DNA of 64,000 nucleotides, taken from Pigmentiphaga litoralis. GTDB lineage: Bacteria; Pseudomonadota; Gammaproteobacteria; Burkholderiales; Burkholderiaceae_B. The position numbers and the translations under genes were made by a program. Below, piece after piece: positions 28,755-39,146 of this stretch (positions are counted from its first letter, which is position 1; the number at the start of each line of letters is the position of its first letter). Under the pieces are notes generated by a model, which was not told the origin of the DNA, ran no database searches, and saw only the letters and a program-made list of their open reading frames with translations. The stretch is from assembly GCF_013408655.1 (NCBI RefSeq), contig NZ_JACCBP010000001.1, positions 1,178,001 to 1,242,000 on the forward strand. The letters are read 5' to 3'.

Positions 28755-29093
28755 TCAGTGGTTTTCGCTCGCGTGATTGATCGTGTACTTGGGGATCTCG
28801 ATGGTCAGGTCGGCGTCCTGCACGACGGCTTGGCACGACAGCCGCGACGTGGACGTCAGGCCCCAGGCCTTGTCGAGCATGTCTTCTTCACTGTCGGTGG
28901 CTTCGGGCAGTGAAGAAAACCCTTCCTTCACGATGACATGGCAGGTGGTGCAGGCGCAGGAAAGCTCACAGGCGTGCTCGAGCTCGATATGGTTGTCGAG
29001 CAGCAGGCGGCAGATCGAGACGCCCTGGGGCGCCTCAAGGACGGCGCCTTGTGGGCAGAGCTGGGGATGCGGAAGCACCGTTAACTTGGGCAT
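28755..29093 (-). CDS. fdx: ISC-system [2Fe-2S] ferredoxin
   Basis: This 112-residue adrenodoxin-type ferredoxin supplies electrons for cluster assembly on IscU. The four ligand cysteines are seen in ACELSCACTTCHVIV (positions C-x5-C-x2-C) and LSCQAV about 36 residues later. EATDSEEDMLDKAWGL is the IscS-binding acidic helix. The ATG giving MPKLTVLP is chosen over one two codons upstream. It lies 27 bases after hscA. Confidence 0.95.
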   Translation of the reverse strand: MPKLTVLPHPQLCPQGAVLEAPQGVSICRLLLDNHIELEHACELSCACTTCHVIVKEGFSSLPEATDSEEDMLDKAWGLTSTSRLSCQAVVQDADLTIEIPKYTINHASENH

Positions 29094-29120
29094 GATCAAA
29101 AAAACCTGGAAATGGGCAAA

Positions 29121-30983
29121 TCAGACGACTTCGTCGATACGACGGCCCGCCAACGCGGCGCGGATGCTGCGATCCATGCGGCGGGCGGCAAAATCTTCGG
29201 TACTGGCGGACAGCGCGTCGACCGCGGCGCGGACGGCATCGCTGTCGCCTTCGCGCGAGGCCTGCTCGGCTTCATCCAGACGCGTGTGGATGGTGGCCAC
29301 CGAGTCGGCGTCGAGCAGATCGGCATCGGCGGCCAAGGCCGCGCGCACCGATTCCACCAGGCGCATCGCCTCGACCTGCTGTTCACGCAGACTGCGCGCC
29401 TGCATGTCGGTATCGGCGCCGTTCATGCCATCGGCAAGCATGGCGGCGACTTCGTCATCGCTCAGGCCGTACGACGGCTTGACGGAAATCGAGGCTTCCA
29501 CGCCTGCGCTCAGTTCGCGCGCGGTGACGCCCAGCAGTCCGTCGGCATCGACCTGGAAGGTCACGCGGATCCGTGCCGCGCCAGCCACCATCGGAGGAAT
29601 GCCCCGCAGTTCGAAGCGGCCCAGTGAGCGGCAATCCGCCACCAGTTCGCGTTCGCCTTGCAGCACATGGATCGCCATGGCGGTCTGGCCGTCCTTGAAC
29701 GTCGTGAATTCCTGTGCGCGGGCGACGGGAATGGTGCTGTTGCGTGCGATGACACGTTCCACCAGCCCACCCATGGTCTCAAGCCCGAGCGACAAAGGAA
29801 TCACGTCCAGCAACAGCCATTCGTCGCCAGCCGCGCGGTTGCCTGCCAGCAGGTTCGCCTGCATGGCGGCGCCCAGCGCAACGACCTGGTCCGGGTCGAG
29901 ATTGGTCAACGGCGTCGTGCCGAACAGTTCGCCTACTTTTTGCTGCACGATGGGCATGCGCGTTGCGCCGCCCACCATGACCACGCCCTTCACGTCGGCC
30001 ACGGTCAGGTCGGCATCGCGCAAGGCGCGTTTGGCGCTGGTCAGGGTGCGTGCCACCAGCGGCTGGGCCAGGGCTTCGAAGCGCTCGCGGGTCAGTTGCA
30101 CCGCCAGCGAATAGCCGGTGGACAGGGTCAGGCTGATGTCGGCCTGGTCCGCCGACGACAAGGCTTCACGCAGGGTCCGGGCCGCCACCAGCAAGGCGCG
30201 CTGGTCTTCGGGAATCAGGGCGGTCAGATGCCAGTTTTCGGACATCCACGTCACAATGGCCGCGTCGAAATCGTCGCCACCCAGCGCGGTGTCGCCGCCC
30301 GTTGCGATCACTTCGAACACGCCTTGCGACAGCCGGAGCACCGAAATATCGAACGTGCCGCCACCCAGGTCATAGACGGCGTACAAGCCCTCGGCGGCGT
30401 TATCCAACCCGTAGGCGATCGCCGCAGCGGTAGGCTCGTTCAGCAGCCGCAAGACGTTCAGGCCCGCAAGTTTGGCCGCATCTTTCGTGGCCTGGCGCTG
30501 CGAGTCGTCAAAGTAGGCAGGCACGGTAATCACGGCGCCAACCAGATCGTCGCCAAGCACGTCTTCGCCCTGCTGGCGCAGCTTGGCCAGGATCTGCGCC
30601 GACACTTCGACCGGGCTTTTATCGCCCTGCACCGTGCGGATCCTGACCATGCCCGGCGCGTCAATAAAGTCATACGGCACATTCAGCTTTTGCGCGTCGG
30701 CCAGGCCGCGGCCCATGAACCGTTTGACCGACACCAGCGTGTTGTGCGGGTCGATCGTTTGCGCAGCCAGCGCCTTGCGTCCGATCTGCACGGCGCCGTC
30801 AGGCAGATAGCGCACGGCAGAAGGCAGCAGGGCCTCGCCCGCCTCGTCGCGCAACACTTCGGCCACGCCATTGCGTACCGAGGCCACGAGCGAGTTGGTG
30901 GTCCCAAGGTCAATGCCCACCGCCAGCCTGCGCTGGTGGGGGGCTTCGGACATGCCAGGTTCGGCTATCTGCAAAAGCGCCAT
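29121..30983 (-). CDS. hscA: Fe-S protein assembly chaperone HscA
   Basis: This 620-residue Hsp70 homologue is dedicated to IscU. It has the N-terminal ATPase motif [45 protein letters not shown] and [11 protein letters not shown], then a substrate-binding domain (about 390-500) and a helical lid. Length equals E. coli HscA (616). It is encoded 15 bases after hscB and works with it to transfer clusters from IscU to apoproteins. Confidence 0.97.
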   Translation of the reverse strand: MALLQIAEPGMSEAPHQRRLAVGIDLGTTNSLVASVRNGVAEVLRDEAGEALLPSAVRYLPDGAVQIGRKALAAQTIDPHNTLVSVKRFMGRGLADAQKLNVPYDFIDAPGMVRIRTVQGDKSPVEVSAQILAKLRQQGEDVLGDDLVGAVITVPAYFDDSQRQATKDAAKLAGLNVLRLLNEPTAAAIAYGLDNAAEGLYAVYDLGGGTFDISVLRLSQGVFEVIATGGDTALGGDDFDAAIVTWMSENWHLTALIPEDQRALLVAARTLREALSSADQADISLTLSTGYSLAVQLTRERFEALAQPLVARTLTSAKRALRDADLTVADVKGVVMVGGATRMPIVQQKVGELFGTTPLTNLDPDQVVALGAAMQANLLAGNRAAGDEWLLLDVIPLSLGLETMGGLVERVIARNSTIPVARAQEFTTFKDGQTAMAIHVLQGERELVADCRSLGRFELRGIPPMVAGAARIRVTFQVDADGLLGVTARELSAGVEASISVKPSYGLSDDEVAAMLADGMNGADTDMQARSLREQQVEAMRLVESVRAALAADADLLDADSVATIHTRLDEAEQASREGDSDAVRAAVDALSASTEDFAARRMDRSIRAALAGRRIDEVV

Positions 30984-30998
30984 GCGTTTACGTTCTTC

Positions 30999-31532
30999 TC
31001 AGTGTGAATCCGCAAGAGCATCGGCAACTGCATCGATCTCTTCGGAGAATTTTTCTATGAACATCCACTCGCGCACCCGCGCGGCGGCAGTCGTGTAGTC
31101 GTGCTCGACATCCAGCAATTCGCCCACTCGACGAGCCATGGTATCGCGTTCGGCGGCCAGTTCGGCGGCTAGGTGGTCCAAAGCGTCCTGCTTGCGCGAA
31201 GCGCGTGCATCGTCCAGGGCCTCGCGCCACTCCATCTGCTGCATCAGAAACCCGGTGGACATGGCAGTGTTGGTCTCGACCTGCAGGTCGACGCCGGCGC
31301 GCTCGCACAAGTAGCGCGCGCGGGACAAGGGCGACCGCAGCGTGCGGTAGGCCTCATTGGCGCGCGACGCCCACTGCATGGCGACCCGCCGTTCCTGCGC
31401 GGTGCCCGAAGCGTGGCGGTCGGGATGCACCCGGGCCTGCACGTCGCGCCAGGCGGCGTCGAGTGCGGCGCGGTCCAACGCAAAGGTGGCGGGCACGCCC
31501 AGCAACTCGAAGTGATCCGGATCTGTCTGCAT
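30999..31532 (-). CDS. hscB: Fe-S assembly co-chaperone HscB
   Basis: This 177-residue J-type co-chaperone has an N-terminal J domain with the HPD motif (ARVHPDRHASG, about 37) and a C-terminal three-helix IscU-binding domain (MEWREALDDARAS). Its ATG overlaps the TGA of iscA by one base, so it is translationally coupled. It stimulates the HscA ATPase. Confidence 0.96.
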   Translation of the reverse strand: MQTDPDHFELLGVPATFALDRAALDAAWRDVQARVHPDRHASGTAQERRVAMQWASRANEAYRTLRSPLSRARYLCERAGVDLQVETNTAMSTGFLMQQMEWREALDDARASRKQDALDHLAAELAAERDTMARRVGELLDVEHDYTTAAARVREWMFIEKFSEEIDAVADALADSH

Positions 31533-31855
31533 CAGACCGTGAACGACTCGCCGCAGCCGCAGGATGCCTTTTCGTTCGGGTTGTTGAACTTGAACCCTTC
31601 GTTCAGGCCTTCCCGGGTGTAGTCGAGTTCCACGCCTGCCAGATACGGCATGCTTTTGGGGTCGACAAACACCTTCACACCCTGGCTTTCGAAGACCTGG
31701 TCTTCGGGCGCGCTTTCATCCACATACTCGAGCTTGTAGGCCAGGCCTGAGCACCCGGTGGTACGCACGCCCAGCCGCAGCCCGATGCCCTTGCCGCGTT
31801 TCTGCAGATAACGGCTTACGTGACGGGCTGCGCTTTCGGTCAGCAATACCGACAT
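31532..31855 (-). CDS. iscA: Iron-sulfur cluster assembly protein IscA
   Basis: This 107-residue A-type carrier has its three conserved cysteines in TTGCSGLAY (about 35) and the C-terminal CGCGESF (about 99 and 101). The frame runs upstream into the iscU region, but the ATG giving MSVLLTES matches the family. It is 14 bases after iscU. Confidence 0.96.
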   Translation of the reverse strand: MSVLLTESAARHVSRYLQKRGKGIGLRLGVRTTGCSGLAYKLEYVDESAPEDQVFESQGVKVFVDPKSMPYLAGVELDYTREGLNEGFKFNNPNEKASCGCGESFTV

Positions 31856-31869
31856 GGCTTCCTCACCTA

Positions 31870-32256
31870 TCAGTTCGTACCGTGCTTGGTACGGTAATCG
31901 TCGACCGCCGCCTTGATGGCGTCTTCGGCCAGGATCGAGCAGTGGATCTTGACCGGCGGCAAGGCCAGTTCCTGCGCGATGTGCGTGTTGCGGATCTCCA
32001 TCGCCTGGTCCAGCGTCTTGCCCTTGACCCACTCGGTCACGAGCGAGCTGGAAGCAATGGCCGAACCGCAGCCGTAGGTCTTGAACTTGGCATCTTCGAT
32101 GATGCCGGCTTCGTTGACCTTGATCTGCAACTTCATGACGTCGCCACAGGCGGGCGCGCCGACCATGCCGGTGCCGACCGAGCTGTCGCCCTTCTCGAAA
32201 CCACCGACGTTGCGGGGGTTTTCGTAGTGATCGATGACTTTTTCGCTATATGCCAT
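31870..32256 (-). CDS. iscU: Fe-S cluster scaffold protein IscU
   Basis: This 128-residue scaffold carries the cluster ligands Cys in [11 protein letters not shown] (about 37), [11 protein letters not shown] (about 63) and [10 protein letters not shown] (about 106), plus the Asp at 39. The HscA recognition motif LPPVKIHC (LPPVK) is intact. It is encoded 15 bases after iscS, its sulfur donor. Confidence 0.98.
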   Translation of the reverse strand: MAYSEKVIDHYENPRNVGGFEKGDSSVGTGMVGAPACGDVMKLQIKVNEAGIIEDAKFKTYGCGSAIASSSLVTEWVKGKTLDQAMEIRNTHIAQELALPPVKIHCSILAEDAIKAAVDDYRTKHGTN

Positions 32257-32271
32257 GATGAATCTCCTAGA

Positions 32272-33483
32272 TCAGTGTGCAGCCCACTGCACCGAATTGA
32301 GGTCGATGCCTTCCTGGGCCATTTCCCAGAGGGGCGACATTTCGCGCAACTTGCCGACCTTGCTGCGCAGCAATTCGATGGTGAAATCGATGTCTTCGAC
32401 CGTGGTGAAACGGCCGATCGTGAAACGGATCGAGCTATGCGCCAGTTCGTCGCTGCGGCCCAGGGCACGCAACACGTACGACGGCTCCAGACTGGCGGAC
32501 GTGCAGGCCGAACCGCTCGACACCGCGATGTCTTTCACGGCCATGATGAGCGACTCGCCCTCGACATAATTGAAGCTGACGTTCAGGTTGTGCGGAACGC
32601 GCTGTTCCATGTCGCCATTGAGGTAGACCTCTTCAATGGTCGACAGGCCGGCCCACAGACGGTCCCGCAACATGCGGACCCGGTCGCTGTCGATGGCCAT
32701 TTCTTCCTTGGCCAGACGGAAACATTCGCCCATGCCGACGATCTGGTGCGTGGCCAGCGTGCCCGAACGGAACCCGCGTTCATGGCCACCACCGTGGATC
32801 TGCGCTTCGATACGGATACGCGGCTTGCGGCGGATATACAGCGCGCCAATGCCCTTCGGACCGTATGTTTTATGGGCGCAGAACGACATCAGGTCGACCT
32901 TGAGCGTCTGCAGGTCAATCTGGACCTTGCCCGAAGCCTGCGCCGCGTCGACGTGGAACACGATGCCCTTGCTGCGGCAGATCTCGCCGATCTGGGCGAC
33001 ATCCTGGATCACGCCGATTTCATTGTTCACGAACAGGATGGACACCAGGACCGTATCGGGACGCAGTGCGGCCTTGAACGACTCGATATCCATCAGACCG
33101 TTTTCCTGCACGTCGAGGTAGGTGACCTCGAAACCCTGGCGTTCCAGTTCGCGACAGGTATCCAGCGTCGCCTTGTGCTCGGTCTTGAGCGTGATGATGT
33201 GCTTGCCACGCTCTTTGTAGAAATGCGCCGCGCCCTTCAGGGCGAGGTTGATCGATTCGGTGGCGCCCGACGTCCAGACGATTTCGCGCGGATCGGCATT
33301 GGCGAGGTCGGCCACCTGCTTGCGTGCGTTTTCCACGGCCTGTTCTGCTTCCCAGCCGATCGAATGGCTGCGCGAGGCAGGGTTGCCGAAGTGTTCGTAC
33401 AGCCAAGGCACCATGGCGTCGACCACACGGGGGTCCACGGGCGTCGTTGCGGAGTAATCGAGATATACCGGTGTTTTGATCAT
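32272..33483 (-). CDS. iscS: Cysteine desulfurase IscS
   Basis: This 403-residue pyridoxal-phosphate enzyme takes sulfur from cysteine for clusters and tRNA thiolation. It has [13 protein letters not shown] with the PLP Lys (about 206) and the mobile active-site loop [17 protein letters not shown] with catalytic Cys near 328. Length matches E. coli IscS (404). It begins 49 bases after iscR. Confidence 0.98.
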   Translation of the reverse strand: MIKTPVYLDYSATTPVDPRVVDAMVPWLYEHFGNPASRSHSIGWEAEQAVENARKQVADLANADPREIVWTSGATESINLALKGAAHFYKERGKHIITLKTEHKATLDTCRELERQGFEVTYLDVQENGLMDIESFKAALRPDTVLVSILFVNNEIGVIQDVAQIGEICRSKGIVFHVDAAQASGKVQIDLQTLKVDLMSFCAHKTYGPKGIGALYIRRKPRIRIEAQIHGGGHERGFRSGTLATHQIVGMGECFRLAKEEMAIDSDRVRMLRDRLWAGLSTIEEVYLNGDMEQRVPHNLNVSFNYVEGESLIMAVKDIAVSSGSACTSASLEPSYVLRALGRSDELAHSSIRFTIGRFTTVEDIDFTIELLRSKVGKLREMSPLWEMAQEGIDLNSVQWAAH

Positions 33484-33532
33484 GACGTCTTTACCTTATT
33501 ACGTAACCCTGGCCTGCGTGGCCGGAGTGCGC

Positions 33533-34039
33533 TTACAGCGCGGCAGTTGATTCGGTGGGAGCGCCGGTGCGGCGATCGAGCAGCACGGACTTGGCCGCGT
33601 TTGCCTCGTGCAACTCGCGCATGCGCTGCTGATCAACCAGATCCTGCAGCGACACGGAGTCGAGGTACTCCACCATCTTGCGATTGAGCGTGGCCCAGAG
33701 TTCATGGGTCATGCACTTGCCCGATTTGCCATCATTGCCGCGGGTACAGTCCTGCTTGCCGCCGCAGTCGGTCGCGTCGAGCGGTTCGTCCACGGCGAAA
33801 ATGATGTCGGCAACGGTGACGTGGCGCGCCAGCTTGGCAAGGGAGTATCCGCCGCCCGGCCCGCGCATACTGTCGACCAGCTCATGCCGGCGCAGCTTCC
33901 CGAACAGCTGTTCGAGGTAAGAGAGAGAGATGTTCTGCCGTTGGCTGATCGCGGACAAGGTGACTGGCCCGCTGTGCTGGCGCAAGGCCAGGTCGATCAT
34001 TGCCGTGACGGCGAAACGCCCTTTGGTGGTAAGTCGCAT
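33533..34039 (-). CDS. iscR: Rrf2-family Fe-S regulator IscR
   Basis: This 168-residue repressor and activator has a winged helix at the N-terminus (MRLTTKGRFAVTAMIDLALR) and the [2Fe-2S] ligands in CGGKQDCTRGNDGKSGKC followed by MTH, that is three Cys and a His. The upstream extension of the frame is rejected because the family begins MRLT. With a cluster it should repress the isc promoter at 34099-34147 and thus its own operon. The C-terminal tail PTESTAAL is variable in the family. Confidence 0.96.
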   Translation of the reverse strand: MRLTTKGRFAVTAMIDLALRQHSGPVTLSAISQRQNISLSYLEQLFGKLRRHELVDSMRGPGGGYSLAKLARHVTVADIIFAVDEPLDATDCGGKQDCTRGNDGKSGKCMTHELWATLNRKMVEYLDSVSLQDLVDQQRMRELHEANAAKSVLLDRRTGAPTESTAAL

Positions 34040-34098
34040 CCAGGACCCCTGAAGTCTATCCTTCGCGCGCTGGGACCGGGAACCTGTTGAAAGCACCA

Positions 34099-34147
34099 AT
34101 CCCTAACGATTTGGTCAAGTATACCTAATTCCCGAACGATTTGCTAG
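34099..34147 (-). promoter_or_regulatory. isc operon promoter with two IscR-type sites
   Basis: Reading the minus strand, TATACT (34123-34118) is a perfect -10 box, and TAGCAA (34146-34141) lies 17 bases upstream as a weak -35. The segment at 34122-34099, starting ATACTTGACCAAATC, resembles the E. coli type 1 IscR operator. A similar block CAAATCGTTCGGGAAT lies exactly 30 bases farther upstream, over the -35. Both would let holo-IscR block polymerase. Confidence 0.75.
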
Positions 34148-34199
34148 GGATTACGTGAATCGATGGGCTGGAGAGCGCCGCAGACCGTGGGCCGGACGT

Positions 34200-34226
34200 A
34201 AAAACACCGCGTCGATACGCGGTGTT
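34200..34226 (-). terminator. Intrinsic terminator downstream of the tyrosine phosphatase gene
   Basis: On the minus strand AACACCGCGT and ACGCGGTGTT form a perfect 10-base stem with a four-base loop, followed by five Ts. It lies about 95 bases after the phosphatase stop and before the isc promoter, insulating the two. A 14-base palindrome AACCTGCGCAGGTT at 34273-34286 lies in between. Confidence 0.85.
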
Positions 34227-34322
34227 GAGGGCAACCTGGCAAGGGATCGCGCTGCCTTGAGACAGGCAGAGAAACCTGCGCAGGTTGAAACACTGGGACA
34301 GTAAGGGCGCAATCAAGCCCGA

Positions 34323-34814
34323 TCAGGCAGCCTGATACTGGGTTGCGCGCTTGCGAACGACTTCAAGCAGGCCCTGGCAGGCGTCTTCGATATAATCGAG
34401 CACCTTCGCAAAGCCTTCCGGCCCGCCGTAGTACGGATCGGGAACGGTTGCTTCTTCGTATTCATTGGCGAAGCGCATCAACAGCATCAGCTTGTGCTGA
34501 TACTGCTTTGGAGCCTGCTGCTGCAACAGCGCCAGGTTGTCCCAATCCATCGCCAGGATCATGTCGAATTCGCGGAAGTCGTCGGGGCGAATCTGTCGCG
34601 CACGAAAATCCGTAATGTCGTAACCGCGTTTGCGGGCTGCAGCTTGCGCCCGTGCATCAGGCGGCTCTCCGATGTGGAAAGCGTGGGTGCTGGCCGATTC
34701 GATTCGGACAACGTCTGAAAGACCGGCATCTTTCACCAAACGGCGAAACACGCCCTCTGCGCTCGGCGAGCGGCAGATGTTGCCCATGCACACAAAGAGT
34801 ACCTTCGTCATCAT
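34323..34814 (-). CDS. Low-molecular-weight protein-tyrosine phosphatase
   Basis: This 163-residue cytoplasmic phosphatase has the P-loop VCMGNICRSP near the N-terminus (C-x5-R) and the general acid in VPDPYYGG near 131. The start could be either of two adjacent ATGs. It is encoded upstream of iscR on the same strand, as in Bordetella relatives, but is separated from it by a terminator. The 286 bases up to uvrB are locally A+T-rich (34845-34945) and probably hold its promoter; no clear hexamers were assigned. Confidence 0.93.
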   Translation of the reverse strand: MMTKVLFVCMGNICRSPSAEGVFRRLVKDAGLSDVVRIESASTHAFHIGEPPDARAQAAARKRGYDITDFRARQIRPDDFREFDMILAMDWDNLALLQQQAPKQYQHKLMLLMRFANEYEEATVPDPYYGGPEGFAKVLDYIEDACQGLLEVVRKRATQYQAA

Positions 34815-35100
34815 GTCCGAAAGTGTGCGGGAAAACCCCGCTCAGTTCAAGCTTTTTTTAAAAGCGTGCAAAACGCCGAAGCGATGAAAATTCTTTGAAA
34901 ATCAAACACTTGCGCAATATTTATCGATGAAATAGCTATTTTCCATCGTCCCATGCACAAGTGTGGTACATGCCGTGTACGAATTCCGCCTAGTCCAATT
35001 GCACCGTTATGGTGCACCACCGACCTGCGTCGCAACATCGGTTTGGCGAGCCTCTCAGCACGAATCAGACCAGGGGTCCCAAGCCTTGCCGGCGGCCCGA

Positions 35101-37296
35101 TCAGGAAGCCGCGCTACCCATGGCCTCGGCATCCGCCTGCGTGCCGGACGCCCCGAACAACCGCTGCTTGAGCGTCATCAGCTGGTCACGCGCCTGGGCC
35201 GCCTTTTCGAATTCCAGGTTGCGGGCATGCTCGAGCATGGCTTTCTCAAGACGCTTGATTTCCTTGCTGATCTGCTTTTCGCCCATGGCTTCGAACTTGG
35301 CGGCTTCCACCGACAGTTTCAAGGCCTCCTGGTCGCCGTTCGGCGCGTATACGCCGTCGATCAGATCCCGCACTTCCTTCTTCACCCCACGCGGCACGAT
35401 GCCGTGTTCGGTGTTGAACAGAATCTGCTTTTCCCGCCGGCGCTGGGTCTCGCCGATCGCGCGCTCCATCGAATCGGTCATCCGATCCGCGTACAGGATC
35501 GCGCGGCCGTTGAGGTTACGCGCGGCCCGGCCGATGGTCTGTATCAAACTGCGTTCCGACCGCAGGAAGCCTTCCTTGTCGGCGTCCAGGATCGCCACCA
35601 GGGACACCTCCGGAATGTCCAGGCCCTCTCGCAGCAAGTTGATGCCCACCAGCACGTCGAAGGTACCCAGGCGCAGATCGCGCAGGATTTCGACGCGTTC
35701 CACGGTGTCGATGTCCGAGTGCAGGTAGCGCACCTTGACGCCGTGCTCACCCAGAAAGTCCGTCAGGTCTTCCGCCATCCGTTTGGTCAGCGTGGTGATG
35801 AGCACACGATCGCCCTGGGCGACCCGCGCATGGATCTCGCCAAGCACGTCGTCGACCTGGTTCAAGGCCGGACGCACTTCCACCACCGGGTCAACCAGGC
35901 CGGTCGGCCGCACCACCTGTTCCACTACATTGTCGGCGTGCTCTTTTTCGTAGTTGGACGGCGTCGCCGAGACAAAAATCGTCTGGCGCATCTTGCCTTC
36001 AAACTCTTCGAACTTGAGCGGCCGGTTGTCCATCGCGGACGGCAGCCGGAAACCGTAGTTGACCAAGGTTTCCTTGCGCGACCGGTCGCCCTTGTACATG
36101 GCGCCCACCTGCCCGATCGTGACGTGACTTTCGTCAATGATCATCAGGGCGTCTTGCGGCAGATAGTCGATCAGCGTGGGGGGCGGATCGCCCGGCCGTG
36201 CCCCGGACATATGGCGCGAGTAGTTCTCGATCCCCTTGCAGAAACCCAGTTCCTGCAGCATTTCGAGGTCGAACCGGGTCCGCTGTTCAATGCGCTGCGC
36301 TTCGATCAGCTGGCCGGCGTCCACGAATTGCTTGGAGCGTTCGCGCAGCTCGGCCTTGATCGTTTCGATCGCGTTCACGACCGTGGCGCGCGGGGTCACA
36401 TAGTGCGACCCGGGAAACACCGTGAAGCGCGGAATCTTCTGGCGCACGCGGCCGGTCAGGGGATCGAACAGTTCCAGGGTCTCGATCTCGTCGTCGAACA
36501 GCGTGACGCGCAGCGCCAGTTCGGCGTGTTCCGCCGGAAAGATGTCGATCAGTTCACCGCGTACCCGGAAGGCGCCGCGCGTGAAGTCGGTGTCGTTGCG
36601 GGTGTACTGCATGGCCACCAGGCGGCCGATGATCTCGCGCTGCCCGAGCTTGTCGCCGGTGCGCAGCAGCATGACCATCGAGTGGTAGTCACTCGGGTTG
36701 CCGATACCGTAGATGCACGACACGCTGGCCACGATGATGGTGTCGCGCCGTTCCAGCAGGCTTTTGGTGGCGGACAGCCGCATCTGTTCGATGTGCTCGT
36801 TGATCGACGAGTCCTTTTCGATGAACAGATCGCGGGTGGGCACGTACGCTTCAGGCTGGTAATAGTCGTAGTACGAGACGAAATATTCGACGGCATTGCG
36901 CGGAAAGAACTCACGCATTTCGGCGTACAGCTGCGCGGCCAGCGTCTTGTTCGGCGCGAGCACCAGCGCCGGCTTGCCCATGCGGGCAATCACGTTGGCC
37001 ATGGTGTAGGTCTTGCCCGACCCCGTCACGCCCAGCAGGGTCTGGTAGACGAGGCCATCTTCGATGCCCTGGCACAGGCCATCGATCGCGGTCGGCTGAT
37101 CGCCGGCCGGCCGGTACGGTTGGTACAACTGGAAGGGACTGCCGTCGTACGTGACAAAGCCGGGCTCAAAGCCCGTGCCATCCGAAGCGGCGCCGGGAAG
37201 CGCCTCGGGCAGCGGTTCGGCGACGTCAAAACCGGCTTCAACGAGGGCGTTTGCTTTCTCGAGCGACACAGGCTGCATGCTAGACTCTTGTTTCAT
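35101..37296 (-). CDS. uvrB: Excinuclease ABC subunit UvrB
   Basis: This 731-residue damage-verification helicase belongs to nucleotide excision repair. It has Walker [16 protein letters not shown] (about 88), the beta-hairpin region [12 protein letters not shown], helicase motif [12 protein letters not shown], motif [13 protein letters not shown] and a C-terminal UVR motif ([20 protein letters not shown]). About 45 residues precede the usual start of homology; the ATG at 37278, giving MQPVSLEK, is an alternative. Three 15-base repeats lie about 100 bases upstream. No LexA box of the CTGT-N8-ACAG form was found there. Confidence 0.97.
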   Translation of the reverse strand: MKQESSMQPVSLEKANALVEAGFDVAEPLPEALPGAASDGTGFEPGFVTYDGSPFQLYQPYRPAGDQPTAIDGLCQGIEDGLVYQTLLGVTGSGKTYTMANVIARMGKPALVLAPNKTLAAQLYAEMREFFPRNAVEYFVSYYDYYQPEAYVPTRDLFIEKDSSINEHIEQMRLSATKSLLERRDTIIVASVSCIYGIGNPSDYHSMVMLLRTGDKLGQREIIGRLVAMQYTRNDTDFTRGAFRVRGELIDIFPAEHAELALRVTLFDDEIETLELFDPLTGRVRQKIPRFTVFPGSHYVTPRATVVNAIETIKAELRERSKQFVDAGQLIEAQRIEQRTRFDLEMLQELGFCKGIENYSRHMSGARPGDPPPTLIDYLPQDALMIIDESHVTIGQVGAMYKGDRSRKETLVNYGFRLPSAMDNRPLKFEEFEGKMRQTIFVSATPSNYEKEHADNVVEQVVRPTGLVDPVVEVRPALNQVDDVLGEIHARVAQGDRVLITTLTKRMAEDLTDFLGEHGVKVRYLHSDIDTVERVEILRDLRLGTFDVLVGINLLREGLDIPEVSLVAILDADKEGFLRSERSLIQTIGRAARNLNGRAILYADRMTDSMERAIGETQRRREKQILFNTEHGIVPRGVKKEVRDLIDGVYAPNGDQEALKLSVEAAKFEAMGEKQISKEIKRLEKAMLEHARNLEFEKAAQARDQLMTLKQRLFGASGTQADAEAMGSAAS

Positions 37297-37390
37297 CTGG
37301 AAAACTTCGGCAGGAAAAACGGGTGGGAGTTCCCCGACCGCGTGAGCCAGAGGGTGAATGCGTCGGAAAGCAAGGCATCGGATCCATCAG

Positions 37391-37435
37391 TACTGGATGT
37401 ACAGGTAGTAGATGTACAGGTACTGGATCTACAGG
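37391..37435. repeat. 15-base tandem repeat upstream of uvrB, three units
   Basis: Units TACTGGATGTACAGG, TAGTAGATGTACAGG and TACTGGATCTACAGG lie head to tail, differing at one to three positions. They sit 95 bases upstream of the uvrB start in the 528-base gap to the aminotransferase gene. The remainder of that gap (37436-37590) shows nothing recognisable. Confidence 0.93.
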
Positions 37436-37590
37436 ACTGATGTCCCTGCAACGGATCGATGCCATGCGGCCGAACAGATGGAAAACGGACGGAAAAGCGG
37501 ACTGGAAACGGTAGTGCCGAATGTCATCATCGGCGTCGAACCCGGACCGCCAACAGATTGGATCGGGTTTCAAGCTTTTGCGAGCTTGGA

Positions 37591-37680
37591 TCGGGCTTAC
37601 TCGGGCTGCTCAGGCTTTATCGGGCTACTCAGGCTTTACTCGGCCTGACCCCAGCTTTACCTGGCCTGTCCCGAGCTTCG
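37591..37680. repeat. Degenerate 19-21-base tandem repeat
   Basis: TCGGGCTGCTCAGGCTTTA at 37601-37619 is repeated at 37620-37638 with one change, and weaker copies lie on both sides (TCGGGCTTAC before; CTCGGCCTGACCCCAGCTTTA and CCTGGCCTGTCC after). It lies 145 bases before the aminotransferase start. Confidence 0.8.
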
Positions 37681-37824
37681 CTCATTCCGACTGGCTTTAA
37701 TGGAACTTGGGCCCGAAGCCGCCACTTTCAAGTGCCGGCACCGTGCTTTCCCGGCTGACGACCAACCCGCCATTATCCCTGTAGCACTCTTCAACGACAA
37801 CCCCACGCGCAACGGACGCTTTAC

Positions 37825-39027
37825 ATGACCTCGCTCTTCGCCGCCGTAGAACTGGCTCCCCGCGACCCTATCCTCGGGCTGACGGAACAATTCAATGCTG
37901 ACACCCGTAGCAACAAGGTGAACCTTGGCGTTGGCGTGTACTACAACGACGAAGGGAAGATTCCCCTTCTGGGCGCGGTCCGCAAAGCGGAACTGGCGCG
38001 CATCGAAGCGGCTGCGGCGCGCGGGTATCTGCCGATCGAAGGCATCGTGGCCTACAACCAGCTGGTGCAGAAGCTGTTGCTGGGTGCGGATTCGCCCCTG
38101 ATCGCCGAAGGCCGTGCATTGACGGCGCAGAGCCTGGGCGGCACCGGCGCGCTGAAAGTCGGCGCCGATTTCCTGAAGCGCCTGCTGCCGGGCGCCAAGG
38201 TCGCCATCAGCAATCCCAGCTGGGAAAACCATCGCGCACTGTTCGAAGGCGCCGGTTTCGAAGTCGTCAACTACCCCTATTACGATGCCGCCACCCATGG
38301 CGTGGATTTTGACGGCATGCTCGCCGCGCTGCGCAGCTACCCGGCCAACACCGTGGTCGTTCTGCACGCGTGCTGCCACAATCCGACGGGGGTCGACCTG
38401 ACGGTGGACCAGTGGCATCAAGTCGTGGCCGCGGTGAAGGAAACCGGTCTGGTCCCGTTCCTGGACATCGCCTACCAAGGTTTTGGTGATGGCATCGACG
38501 CCGACGCTGCCGCGGTGCGTCTGTTTGCCGACGCCAACCTAACCTTCCTGATCAGCTCGTCGTTTTCGAAGTCGTTTTCGCTGTATGGCGAACGCGTGGG
38601 CGCGTTGACCCTGGTCGCCGCCAATCGCGAAGAAAGCGCGCGCGTGCTGAGCCAGTTGAAACGTGTGATCCGCACCAACTATTCCAACCCGCCCACTCAC
38701 GGCGGCACGGTCGTGGCCCACGTGCTGGGTCAGCCCGAGCTGCGCGCCGAATGGGAAACCGAACTGGCCGGCATGCGCGATCGTATTCGCGACATGCGCA
38801 AGGCGCTGGTGCAGAAGCTGAAAGACCGAGGCGTCGAACGCAACTTCGACTTCGTGTTGAAGCAGCGCGGCATGTTCTCGTACTCGGGCCTGACCGCCGA
38901 CCAGGTGGATCGCCTGCGCGAAGAACACGCGGTGTATGCCATTGGCACGGGCCGCATCTGCGTGGCTGCGCTGAACTCGCGCAATATCGACGCCGTGGCC
39001 GATGGTATTGCCGCCGTCCTCAAATAA
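37825..39027 (+). CDS. Aspartate/aromatic amino acid aminotransferase (class I)
   Basis: This 400-residue pyridoxal-phosphate aminotransferase is of the AspC/TyrB type. It has NLGVGVYYNDEGKIP near residue 32, NPSWENHRALFEGAGF, CHNPTGVDLT and the PLP lysine in SSSFSKSFSLYGERVG (about 250). The substrate-carboxylate Arg is in GRICVAALNSRNI near the C-terminus. It catalyses reversible transfer between glutamate and oxaloacetate or aromatic oxoacids; TyrB and AspC cannot be separated by eye. It is followed by the tRNA-Asn promoter. Confidence 0.94.
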   Translation: MTSLFAAVELAPRDPILGLTEQFNADTRSNKVNLGVGVYYNDEGKIPLLGAVRKAELARIEAAAARGYLPIEGIVAYNQLVQKLLLGADSPLIAEGRALTAQSLGGTGALKVGADFLKRLLPGAKVAISNPSWENHRALFEGAGFEVVNYPYYDAATHGVDFDGMLAALRSYPANTVVVLHACCHNPTGVDLTVDQWHQVVAAVKETGLVPFLDIAYQGFGDGIDADAAAVRLFADANLTFLISSSFSKSFSLYGERVGALTLVAANREESARVLSQLKRVIRTNYSNPPTHGGTVVAHVLGQPELRAEWETELAGMRDRIRDMRKALVQKLKDRGVERNFDFVLKQRGMFSYSGLTADQVDRLREEHAVYAIGTGRICVAALNSRNIDAVADGIAAVLK

Positions 39028-39050
39028 TTTGATTTGAAAATGGCAGCCGC

Positions 39051-39080
39051 TTGCAAACCCGCTTTTTATTGATATAGAAT
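39051..39080 (+). promoter_or_regulatory. Promoter of tRNA-Asn copy 1
   Basis: TTGCAA at 39051-39056 and TAGAAT at 39075-39080 are 18 bases apart and lie 66 bases before the mature tRNA. Confidence 0.75.
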
Positions 39081-39146
39081 AACGGGCTCGCTTCAAGCAA
39101 ATCGTTTTCAGCAGTTTGAACCTGAAATGCAGCGCTGCCAAGCAAT

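Noticed and set aside
37391..37435. LexA box upstream of uvrB
   Set aside because: The repeats contain CTGTA-like words on the minus strand but none has the CTGT-N8-ACAG spacing seen perfectly at imuA.
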